A DNA stretch of 51,039 nt from Phallusia fumigata. Lineage: Eukaryota > Chordata > Ascidiacea > Phlebobranchia > Ascidiidae. The stretch's first letter is position 1; each line of letters opens with the position of its first letter. The notes beneath the pieces were generated by a model that was not told the origin of the DNA, ran no database searches, and saw only the letters and a program-made list of their open reading frames with translations. The stretch lies in contig QXVZ01028915.1 in the NCBI GenBank assembly GCA_008931825.1, positions 1 to 51,039 of the forward strand, written 5' to 3'. This document shows positions 1-11,000 of the stretch, in pieces. The translations under genes and the position numbers were made by a program.

Positions 1-104
1 CGCTTTCAATTTACAGCACATTAACCAACAAAGACGGATGCAATTAGTGGAAATATTACAAGCTGGACAAGCCTTGATACCCAACCTAGTTTTACAGAAA
101 GATA
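1..104 (+). CDS. possible 3'-terminal exon of a gene entering from the left edge
   Basis: A reading frame is open from base 2 and ends at a TAG at about 108-110. A typical acceptor (ttacag) lies just before base 17, so the exon may begin there. The translated tail is Gln/Leu-rich and reads like a short amphipathic helix (...QQRRMQLVEILQAGQ...). No domain is recognisable in about 30 residues and the rest of the gene lies outside the window. It could also be chance open sequence; the acceptor and the protein-like composition are the only support. Confidence 0.25.
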
Positions 105-1000
105 TTGGATAGGCAGGGCTGTTTAAAGTTGATTTGCTTCTTTGCATTTAACGTGTCTATGGAAAATTACTACAATAAAAAATGTTTGCAAATCGTTCGG
201 TCAGCCAGTTTTTCAATTAGCAGAAAAGCTCCTAAATTCCTGAAAAGCTTTACTTGGCCAGAAATGATTGAAGACCAGCCTTGCGAGTCAAGTTATACCA
301 TTCGAAACAACGATAACGAGTTGACATGTGTACTCGAGCGAAACGAAACTATTTGTCGACATCATGACGTCATTATCGTGAAGGCAATTTGTTTACCAAC
401 GTACGGTTAAAAAGCTCATACGCTCACTTTTAACGCTGAAAACACAATAAATTGAGAATGTTACGTGGCAATTATTTGGCATCTGATATCACTGAGAACT
501 CATTTGGCTTCGCCTCGGGTTACAAGGCGTAATAGGTATGACGTAATGTAATTCTGTGAAAGATAAGTTGTGTATAATCGGCTTTAATTCAGTGCGTGTT
601 TAATACGTGTTTAATAGGAAAATGGGTTACCTAGTACGGCTGCGCTTGCACAAATTTTGTAGCGGGTGTTATGTTTCAACAACATGCGCACTATGGGCTA
701 TAACTATTATACCAGGAGGGCTATCATCACATTCGCAGTCCAATAGACAGACCGACCTGTGGATTAACATTGTTATGGTGTTGTAGTTGCGTGACGTATT
801 CGGAGATTAAGTCCTGGTGCTATCCTGTTTTACAGCTTTTTTGAGAAAGTAACTTAAACCGCTTGTACTCACAACTGCAAACTCCTGTGAGATCATCAAC
901 CACCGAGCCCAATGGCGGACGTTCTTTGTCTTCGCTTGCAGAAGATCCTACAACAACATTTATGCATGTGCAAAAAAATGCGACCGATCTTGTCACACAA

Positions 1001-1147
1001 TTCAAATTAAAACTTGAAGCGCTTTTTGTAGTCTTAAAATCAAGTTAAATTCAAATAAAAACTTGAATCGCTTTTTGTTGTCTTAAAATCAAGTTAAATT
1101 CAAATTAAAACTTGAAGCGCTTTTTGTAGTCTTATAATCAAGTTAAA
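1001..1147. repeat. minisatellite, 3 tandem copies of a 49 bp unit
   Basis: Three head-to-tail units of 49 bp each (1001-1049, 1050-1098, 1099-1147) start with ttcaaatt and contain cttgaagcgctttttgtagt. The middle copy differs at a few bases from the outer two, which are nearly identical. No gene model uses it. Confidence 0.9.
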
Positions 1148-3078
1148 TTCCTACCAGTAATCACAAAGATGTGGACAAAAACAAAAATCCACGCCGATTG
1201 AAACATTGGTGTCAGCCAAGATAAACCTCCTCAGTTCAAGAAGTCCTCACAAGCATGTAATACAATTGGTAATGGGCTAAGTATTAACTCCAGTCACTCA
1301 AGAGGAAAAGCAAATTTTCCGCAACAATGCGTTCAGTGGCCGGTCGTACAGAACTATCCTAAATCAATCGACAACACTGCGGGAAACAACAACACCTAGA
1401 TAAGTAAGGAAATCCTTTTTCTTGGTGTGAGTCAACAGTCAACACCAGTCATCTATTCACATTTTGGTCGTCATATCTCTTTTGTTACTGACCCTGATTT
1501 TGCGGCACAGAGTCTATCTGTCCTGTACTAAAAAAGAAAGAACTGTTGACAAACTGAATGTTTTAATAGCTCAACGCATGACTCGGACATTCGCTTGAAA
1601 ACAATTTGACTGAGGGCGTTTTACGGGAACGAACGACAAAGGCCTGTTCCGATTCGATTATTCCAAGAATTTGCGGCCGTAAGCTGCCAGCTAAACGCCA
1701 TCCACTTTCTCAGCCCAAATAAAGTTGCCTTTCTTACCAATACTTGCGCGTCCCGCGACTGCGTTTTAAAATATTTTTTGGGAAATGTTGAAAATACAAC
1801 ATTTTGGCCACAGGGTTTTGTGTCGATGTACTGCTATTCTAAACAATGTAGCGTCCTCACCCAGGACTGTCATCGCCTTTAAAACAAACCTCTTTCCTTA
1901 CGGTCATGTGTGTCTAACTGCTGACCTTTAATTAGGCTTTATGCAACATACTAAAGCCATCCTTGAACGAAGACATGAAAACACAAGTAAATCTGTTGTA
2001 ATTGTCGGAACGGATTGCAGCGTGGTAATTGAGCAGCGATAAATTGAGACTTTTTTCATCTCAAACGGCTAACTTCACTGACATCTTCTGCTGACTGTCT
2101 GAAAGAAACACGAAACATGAGGTAAGTCTGTACGTACGCGAAAAGCATATCGCCGAAAGCAGAATGACCTCGCTTGGTCGACGGCGACACGCAGTTTTAC
2201 GATTCCGAAGAAAGGCGCGCGGCCGCATCTTTGCTCACTCGTGACCGCTGCTATTTTCTGACGCTGCGCCGTCAAATGGCCGCTGCTAGCAGCTATTAAA
2301 ACACATTTAATGTGTCGTTTCCTGGACGCACTTATTAGCCAGCTAAAAGGAAACAGCGGGACAAAGCTGTTTATTTTCATCGCCTGGTTTGAGAGTAATG
2401 GCTTGGTCAGCCTTCAAGAGGTGGTAATATTGTGTACAAAGTTTTAAGTTTCAGTGCTGTTCTGTAAACGAGGCGAAAGTACCGAAAAATATATCAATTT
2501 GAACTCGCAGGAACTTCATACAACTGACTCGTAACCCCTAGGCTCTTACCATTTGTCGTCTAAACATTCTTTATCGCTGTTCCCTAAATGAACCCTAGGT
2601 CTAAACCCGTTTGAAAGGAAACCATCATCAATTTTGGATTACTGGGTCAAAACCTCTTGCAATAAAACATACACCCACAAAACAAACTTTTCCTGGGTTT
2701 TAGACGTTTTGGATTCGTCGAGAGACACAGTTAAGGACTTCCACAATCGGAACATCAACAGCAATACGAATGTTTACTTGCCAGGGGTTCGCATCCATCG
2801 CTATCACTTATCGCTATCGAAATCTCAGGTGATTCACATTCCATGTCACTTACATGACATAAACGCTTAGCACCGAAGGCGAAACCATCAAAGCGTAGCA
2901 ATTCTTTTCTAAACTTTCCATGAACTTTAAAGTTAATGCAATTTGTATTTATGCTTGCTTTGTTGATAGCTAGCAAGTTGTCAGTTTTGAATTTAATTAC
3001 TACGATTAGCGCGGCAGCATTCTGTTATTACTTTGTCCAGATGTATGAAGGGTAATAATGGCGCTATGACGGCGACGG

Positions 3079-5006
3079 TAGCATGTTGTTCGGCAAAATC
3101 TTAAATCAAAAGACAACAAACATGCATGTGGTTTCTGATGTTTTTGTAGATTGTGCTCAGTACAAAAACAGCCACAATGTAATGTGAAAAAAATGGTTAC
3201 TGGTATTTAAAGATTGCATGCATTTACACAACTAACCGACCAAACAGAAAATGAATAATTTTCTGCATTACATCAGTCTTTTCCTGCATTACGTCAGGAA
3301 TTCAATTGAAATTTTATGTATAAATCAATAAAATTTCCTATTCAGTCAAAAACACGCTGAAAATGTTTTTGTACATACGTTTTTTTCCAATCTCGTCGGG
3401 GTCGGGAACAAACAGTGAAACATTCTACCCATAGAATTGCTGTCGCCATTGACGCCGGCAGAAAATTTTCCCAAAGGGGGCGAATCTAAACACCTTAATA
3501 CTTTTTCATTGATGAGATAGTATGTTTGTAATTATTAATGTATGTTTTTCGGGATTCCAGGGCCTTGTTTTTGGGATGCCCTCTCTTGCCCCTACGTACC
3601 GACGCCCATGGTTGTCGCAGACATTTACTGAAACCATGCGTGTCAAGCAATGCAAACATTCTTTAGCGCACTCCTGTGAAATCGTTTGGAAATAATATTA
3701 TCCTCTAGTGGTCACCCGTAGGCAATAGTATTGTTTCCAGATGATAACGCATGGCCCTAAAGCATTTTTTTGTTGGACTGTTACTTCGTTTTGACAAAAA
3801 TGTATCGGCAAAACACTACCAAAGTATTACAGATGTATTTTTTTGGCAAGTGCTTAATAATATTAAACCGACCTTTAAGATTTTGGTCCAAAAGTGGGTG
3901 TTTATAAATCGCAAACGACGTTGTAGCCTTAAAGTCAGTCACGTTCAAGGGCATAACGCTTTGACAAAATCATTAAAAAAAAACAGGTAAAATGTTTGTT
4001 AAAACCACATAAAAATCGGTTAGATAACTTGAAATGGAAAANTAGCATGTTGTTCGGCAAAATCTTAAATCAAAAGACAACAAACTTGCATGTGGTTTCT
4101 GATGTTTTTGTAGATTGTGCTCAGTACAAAAACAGCCACAATGTAATGTGAAAAAAATGGTTACTGGTATTTAAAGATTGCATGCATTTACACAACTAAC
4201 CGACCAAACAGAAAATGAATAATTTTCTGCATTACATCAGTCTTTTCCTGCATTACGTCAGGAATTCAATTGAAATTTTATGTATAAATCAATAAAATTT
4301 CCTATTCAGTCAAAAACACGCTGAAAATGTTTTTGTACATACGTTTTTTCCAATCTCGTCGGGGTCGGGAACAAACAGTGAAACATTCTACCCATAGAAT
4401 TGCTGTCGCCATTGACCGGCAGAAAACTTTCCAAAAGGGGGCAAATCTAAACACCTTAATACTTTTTCATTGATGAGATAGTATGTTTGTAATTAATGTA
4501 TGTTTTTCGGGATTCCAGAGCCTTGTTTTTGGGATGCCCTCTCTTGCCCTTACATGCCGACGCCCATGGTTGTCGCAGACATTTACTGAAACCATGCGTG
4601 TCAAGCAATGCAAACATTCTTTAGCGCACTCCTGGGAAATCGTTTGGAAATAATATTATCCTCTAGTGGTCACCCGTAGGCAATAGTATTGTTTCCAGAT
4701 GATAACGCATGGCCCTAAAGCATTTTTTTGTTGGACTGTTACTTCGTTTTGACAAAAATGTATCGGCAAAACACTACCAAAGTATTACAGATGTATTTTT
4801 GAGCAAGTGCTTGATGATATTAAACAGACCTTTAAGATTTTGGTCCAAAAGTGGGTGTCTATAAAAGTTTATAAATCGCAAACGACGTTGTAGCCTTAAA
4901 GTCAGTCACGTTCAAGGGCATGACGCTTTGACAAAATCATTAAAAAAACAGGTAAAATGTATGTTAAAACCACATGAAAATCGGTTAGATAACTTGAAAT
5001 GGAAAA
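3079..5006. repeat. about 960 bp block in two tandem copies around an N at 4042
   Basis: Bases 3079-4041 recur at 4043-5006 with scattered substitutions and small indels. For example attattaatg versus attaatg near 3530, and an extra tctataaaag-like insertion near 4860. The junction is a single N. The left copy ends exactly at the N and the right copy runs on into unique sequence. This is the pattern of two overlapping, polymorphic contig ends left unmerged. No coding sequence is evident in either copy. Confidence 0.85.
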
Positions 5007-6085
5007 CTCGTCCATGAGCTCTTGTACTCAGTCCAAAATGATGCTACCTTTGTTACGCAAAGCTGTTTGTTTTGTGACATCACAACTCGAAAATCGACCA
5101 AGGTACTTGTACCATTGTTGCCGAGCGGTTGAATTGCGAGAAGTGATATTGTGAAATCTCTCTCAGGACCGAAATCATTGCGAGGCGCCAGAAATTCAGT
5201 AGCTTCGCAATTAAAAGCCCTTGTGTTTGCGGTGGCCACAGCTGATTTTCTGTTACTGTCAGTCTGCGAAACACGCAGAATGGTTTTCAGCGGAAGGAAA
5301 GAGGTTCAAAATTTTATATGGTGGTTATAAATAATACAGCCCCTGTTTCTAAAGTTTATCGGAAGTTTCTTTCTCAATCATCAGTGATCAGTGAGTGATG
5401 TATGGCGTTGATGGCAATAACTCAGTCAGCCCAAAATTGTTGAGAAGGCCAAACGTATCCAAATGTAATCTACCTTAATATGGAGCTCGGAAATTGTCTC
5501 CTGGGTTATGTACCTTAACGCACAACTATAAATTTGGTGGGGGGCATGGACCCGTTGCCCCCTCCTCCCACTGGATACACCGATAGTTGTTTCTAAGATT
5601 GAGATAAAATAAAAAAGGGGGTATTTGTCGCAATATGCTATCTTACAATTGAGGTTTAATGGTGACTGATGCATAGGTTTGAAAAACGTTTGTTATAAAT
5701 GATCGGTGTAATTACAACAAACTTGATTAAGTTCTGGTTGCAAGAGATCTTTACATTTTAACAACTGGTTTTAATTTGCTAGTTTGCACCAGCTGCACGA
5801 CTTACGTTGACCATGGCTAATATTTGGTTTAATGAAAAGCCGACTACAGCGTTTGACAAAGGCTGCCCTTTGTTTACAGAAAAAACAAAGTAGCTCTGGT
5901 ATTCTAAGGCTGATTGATGAATAGCTTGTCGGTGTATGGTGTTTGCCCCGGCAGGTAAAGGGCTTATAGGCGTGCCTAAATCGTGTTAAAGTCACACACG
6001 AAATTGTGTGAGGTTTGTTTAGCATTTCTTGTAGTTGAGTCAATTAAGCGAGGAAGCAACACAACTTGACAACGTTGGTTTGACT

Positions 6086-7286
6086 ATGACGTTCATTGTT
6101 CTCAATTATGGAGGTGGGTAATACGTTTATGTTGATATTGCATGACAACGGCAGCTTGTTGTCTGTTACTAGGACCAGCGGAAAGCTAGTAAACCGTACG
6201 TGACAACCGTCGTCGATATTTTGTTGTTTTTAGACAACAAGCAACTGTTGTTTAATCCAAATTGTCAGACGAGATTACTTCTTGAAAACATCAAACGGAG
6301 ATGCGAATTTCCCCAAGAAAGTAAGTAACTGTGAAAACTCTGGAAGTTTTTATCAAACTGTTTGTTGCGGCAAAGTATAACCCTATGTTGAACGATGGGC
6401 GTTTGCAAGCTCGCGGACAACATAGCAGTTTGATCGGCATAACAGTTTCAAGCAAAAACTTAAACTTTAGTTGAAGTTGACCTTTCGGATGAACATGGAA
6501 ACTTGAAAAATATGACACAAAGCACGACGAAGTACGCGAACGAAGTATTGAGTGTAGATCGCGAAAGGTTGGTTCTCATCGAAGTGAAACGCACTCGCCG
6601 TGACAACCCAACACCTGAATCGAACGAAACAACGACAACTGTTGACAGTGAAACACCATTGGAGGATATCTCTTATATCCCTCTGCTAAACAACGGAAAC
6701 ATCGTCACGACAAAGTTTACAGGTATCCGATTTCCATTATTGGATTTTCCAGAAGCTGGGGTGGTACAATGACTTGATACCAAAAGGCTTAATAGACAGT
6801 CCCTTTTTCCCTCTAAAATAAAGTAATATTGAAAGAGAGTAATATAGTAATTCCATTTTATGAACTACATGGTGTAGGTTGGTACGTTTTAGGATGTGAT
6901 ATTATCAACTTTTTTCCAGGCATTCGGGAATTACGACAGAGGTAGATTTTACATTTTATTCGAAACACAATAATACAATATGTTCGCACAGACGCAACTG
7001 GAGCTTAGCACAGCAATAACGAACAAGTACTTTGTTTTTCATCAAACAAAAACTCTCTTGCCTTTTAGCTCGCTTGACGAGTCGCGACTTGCCGCCATCC
7101 AGGTCGGAAAGCAGAAGCCGGAAACCTCGTGACAAGCGAGAAAAACCCGCGCGAAAAAGCCTAGAAATGAACGGTGGATCAAGCGACCGCCTCGACGGTG
7201 CCGCCACGTCATCGGCACGAAAAAACAGTCAGAATCGAAACAGGCAATCCACAACCCCGAGAAAGGGAAAAGGGAAGAGAAAGTAA
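6086..7286 (+). CDS. CXorf65/C22orf15-like small protein
   Basis: Function unknown. Preferred model is five exons: 6086-6113, 6234-6320, 6471-6722, 6920-6941 and 7082-7286, giving 197 residues with every junction GT-AG and in phase. The start is MTFIVLNYGDNKQ, followed by an NPNC motif, a Leu-rich helix and a DLSDEHGNLK segment. From memory this matches the vertebrate CXorf65/C22orf15 family (hydrophobic start, GDN-Q, N-NC, DL-DE-G--K). The C-terminal third is highly basic and Ser-rich, ending GKGKRK. No signal peptide or membrane segment. The 22-base exon 4 can be skipped and the last exon has two acceptors 11 bases apart (exon starts 7071 and 7082), giving alternative tails. An AATAAA follows at 7497. 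Family assignment is by recalled resemblance and is moderately sure. Confidence 0.62.
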
Positions 7287-8056
7287 TTTTGTTAGTCCTT
7301 TTTAATTGTTATATTTGTCAATAGTCTACAAACGTAATTTTATGTTGACATGTCCGTGTACATGCAATGCGTTAATTATAATTTTTTTTAATCTATTACC
7401 TCAGTGTCCTATTCGTCCCGTTGTGCTGTGGCGTTATGAATTAGTTTTTAAGGATTTCTATTTTGTTTATGTTTCGTACACGATATGTATATTTTCAATA
7501 AATATTTTCTATTTACATATTTCACTTGAGGTTGTAGAATCAATTGTAGATTTTAACCGTAAGCAAAAAAAAGAGTTTAAAAATAACAAACTCAATTACT
7601 GCTAATACGTGAACGACTGACATTTTATCAAATAATTGTTGATAACAGGGGGTTAGGTTACTAATGTTTAACAGGGCGTTTTCAAGTAATAATTACCAAA
7701 ATACCTTCCAAACAAAACAGCACGTTTAAAAATCTGAAAGTGTATTGCAAGTCAGTCGCCAACCAAACCGTAAAGAAGGCAAACTGAGGAAACATTGACA
7801 GGCCAAGAAAACAAAAAAGCAAAAAATATCACAGTACATGACGTATCCGTCATAGAGCTATTTTAACTGGTTGGAATCAGTTTAGCTCAGAAAAAGATGA
7901 ACAAACTATGTACAAATATATAAAAATATGCGTGCAACAACGTAACTTTCATAAGATAAACTGCAAGCAACACTTGTAAAATGCATAGTGCGAGCTTCGT
8001 TTTTCGACAGTAAGTGCTGAAGGAAAAAATAAATATTTACAAAAACAAAAAAGTAG
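7287..8056. other. 3' flanks of two convergent genes
   Basis: AT-rich non-coding sequence between the stop of the CXorf65-like gene (+) and the stop of the trefoil protease (-). It contains the plus-strand AATAAA at 7497-7502. The open frame at 7306-7605 is low-complexity and not convincing. Confidence 0.6.
7497..7502 (+). promoter_or_regulatory. poly(A) signal AATAAA for the CXorf65-like gene
   Basis: An AATAAA hexamer in AT-rich sequence about 210 bases after the stop at 7286, on the gene's strand. Position and context fit, but such hexamers are frequent in AT-rich DNA. Confidence 0.45.
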
Positions 8057-11000
8057 TTAAAAAAACTTGTAGTCTTCGTCGCAGGCCCCTCCTGTCGCCA
8101 CGTCAATAAAATCGCGATAATATGCAAGTTTTGTGTAAATTCCCGGCTTAATGTCGGTTTTCACAGTAGAACATGTCCGCGTTCCCGCGATGGCGATTCC
8201 AATTAGATTCCACCTTGATTCATCATCCTGTTTCACTAGCGGACCACCAGAGTCACCCTGGATCACAAAACATAAATTAAAGCCTAAAGATATCAATTTT
8301 GAAAGCACACTTTTTAATGTATGTTGAAATTGATCCTCTACCACTCAAGTAAAGTATATCTGCAAATATCAACAAATGCACCTGCTGTTCGTTGTATTAC
8401 ATCAGCAAAAAACTACGACAACAATACCAAGGTACCCATTGACAAAGTAGTTTTTCCATGATCTTCAGAGTCAAGGTGCGTTTAAATCAGACGTAAAAAA
8501 ACACACTATACAATACAAACAGTTTTGAATGCGAAGGTAAATACCCAACACTTACTGCGCACGCGTCTTCCAAGTAGGCACCTTCAGTGCAGATCCAAGC
8601 TTCGTGAAAGTGACTTGGCCAGGAGGATTTGCATTTATTGTTTCCAATAAGAGGCAAGGTGAGTTCCTTCAATTTGGACTTGTTCTGCTTACCGACCTCT
8701 GCGAAGTAAATGTATGACAACATTATTTTTTTTCAAGTACCTAATTTATCGGCAAGCATTTTACGCTCTTTTGCGGGTTGATGCACCGCCTTTTTAAAAA
8801 TAACATACGTAGTGTTTCTCCCCATCCAGTAACCCAGGCTCTTTCTCCTGGAACCAGCACATCTTCTCTTTCCGGGAGGCACGCAGGTTGCACGTAACTT
8901 GAGTATTGGATAGGCTCCTAAAACCAAGTAATGAACGTTTAGCACCTTACAGTTCATAAATTTTTTTTTAGTTGCAGGTTTGAATAAATAAGGCTTAACA
9001 TTGGCCTTTAAAAATATGAACTAAAGAAGGTGTGAGTATTTTACCCTGAGTTTTGCAACTGCGATGTCGTGTTTAAGTGAACGGAAGTCATATTCAGGAT
9101 GAGCTTCGAATGACTCAATTTCGAAGACTTGCATCGTAGGTTCGGGAGAATCTCTGTAGTACTTTTGAATGGCGTACACCGATGGGTACTTCCTATAGAG
9201 AACAATAGAAATCAGTCGTGAATGTATCGGCAAACTACCGGCGCAGCGCAACTTAAAGCGAACACAAATAAGATCGGATAAACTGTCGTCATGTTTGACA
9301 GGGGTTGTTATACCGATTGCGCTTATTGTGGCAAGCTGAAGTGCAAAGCAAACGTACGCGGCGCAACTCGCAAACACTTTACTCAGTGTCGAGTGGCGCA
9401 AAATCGCAATCTCACGTCATGTCTGGTGCTTTGATTGCCCCAGACTGTGGTTTCTGTGCAAAATAATAACTTAAAGGTTAACAACAAAGTAATCGGAGTC
9501 TTACTCCTTCTGTCCGACCAGTTTTACGCCTCTTCTTTTATAAGCCATGAAGCAATGACCAGCAGTGACGATCCAACGTCGGGAAATAATTGTGGCGCCG
9601 CAAACGTGGATAAATCTGTCGTCGTCGAAGAATGTACGACGGAAAGATGCCATCCAAGGCCAGTACTCGATACCGCCCGACCATTGGCCACCTGCAGAAA
9701 GCAGTTAGTAATGTTATGCCGTTGTGATATGTCAATACCTTTCTATCGGTTAGGACCTTACCTACGATACGATGCGTGATTTGTCCATCTGTCGCTCGGT
9801 GTCCACAATTTTCTGTAAAATTATCGCACAAAGTAAATTCCCATTTGACTTCGGTTCCGTCACAACAGTATTATAAATCATCCCAATTTTTCGCTGGATT
9901 TTAAAACCCACTAACTTTATATGGCACATTAACATTTCTGCAAAGTGTTTGTTTTTTTGTGCGAAAAACTACATGCAAACATACTGTTATTTTTTAGAAA
10001 AGTTTTATTTTTTCATCTTGCATTTAAAGAAAACAATGATATAACTTACGTGGATAGCAAGTTCTGCGTGGAACGGGGCGCTTCTCTCGTTCATATATAA
10101 CAGGTATCGTTATACTTTCAGGAACAACAACATTTGGTCGCGTGGTGGCAGGCTTGACTGTAGCTTTGGTGACCGCCGGTTTTGCCGTATTTTTTGAGCC
10201 GGTTCTGCCACCAGAAAGCAGATTGCTGATTAGATTAGAAGTTGGCGAGTTTCCCAACAGTTGCGAAATGAGACTTGACATTCCACCTGCGGCCGGAGCA
10301 GTCGCTGTGGGTTTGAGTCGGTTCAGAAGAAGATTTGTCAGAGAGGAGCTGGATCCACCAGATGTGGACGGATTTAAAAGACTAAAGATTTGTGACATGG
10401 AGTCAGATCCGCTGGACGATGGAGGTTGCGTTATAATAGGTGCAGCAGTGACGACGGTGTTTTGTGGATTCAGCAGTGAAAAAATATTTAACGTCGTTCC
10501 CGTGTTTGAACTACCAGTGGATGGTTTGTTGAGCAAGGAAAGGGCACTGAGAAGGTTAGAAGAACTACCAGTGGATTGTTGGCCACCAATTCCTGACAAA
10601 AGAGAGCTTAAAATGTTGTTGGAACCGGTTGCGGGTGTTGGCGACTTTTTATTTTGGCCAAGAATTGAAAGAATGTTTGCAAGGTTGGACGTCGATGAAG
10701 AAGACGACGTGGTTCCTGGTCGGTTCAATATTGACAACATATTCAGAGGATTAACTGAATTCTGAGGATTGGACTGAAATAAATTGGAAGTAACTGCAGG
10801 GTTTGTAGTTGTCGCGATCGATACCGGTTTTCGCAATGACGACAGAATATTATATATGTTTGAACTTGCAACACTACCGATCTGGTTTTGAAACGCGTTG
10901 GCGGGGTTTGTCTGTCGATTACTGTTTTGTCCAAACAATGGTTGTCCTGCACCCTGCATTCCAGATAAACCCTGGCCCAACTGGGATGTGGAAAATCCAG

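Larger units (their letters stand above)
111..6085. other. non-coding stretch
   Basis: About 6 kb with only short unconvincing open frames on both strands. It contains a 3 x 49 bp tandem repeat (1001-1147) and a block repeated across an N (3079-5006). The open frames at 105-410 (+) and 2075-2380 (-) lack start context, splice sites or protein-like composition. I see no RNA gene. Confidence 0.55.

Noticed and set aside
105..410. 101-codon plus-strand frame after the possible terminal exon
   Set aside because: It lacks an ATG at its 5' end, recognisable motifs and splice signals; composition looks random.
863..1048. Plus-strand frame with Ser/Thr/Pro-rich, protein-like start (QLQTPVRSSTTEPNGG...)
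   Set aside because: It runs into the 49 bp minisatellite and stops there; no clear start or family, and the opposite strand is open over the same bases.
10142..10765. 207-codon plus-strand frame
   Set aside because: It is the antisense shadow of the Ser/Thr-rich exon of the trefoil protease; Ser/Thr/Asn codons leave the opposite strand open.
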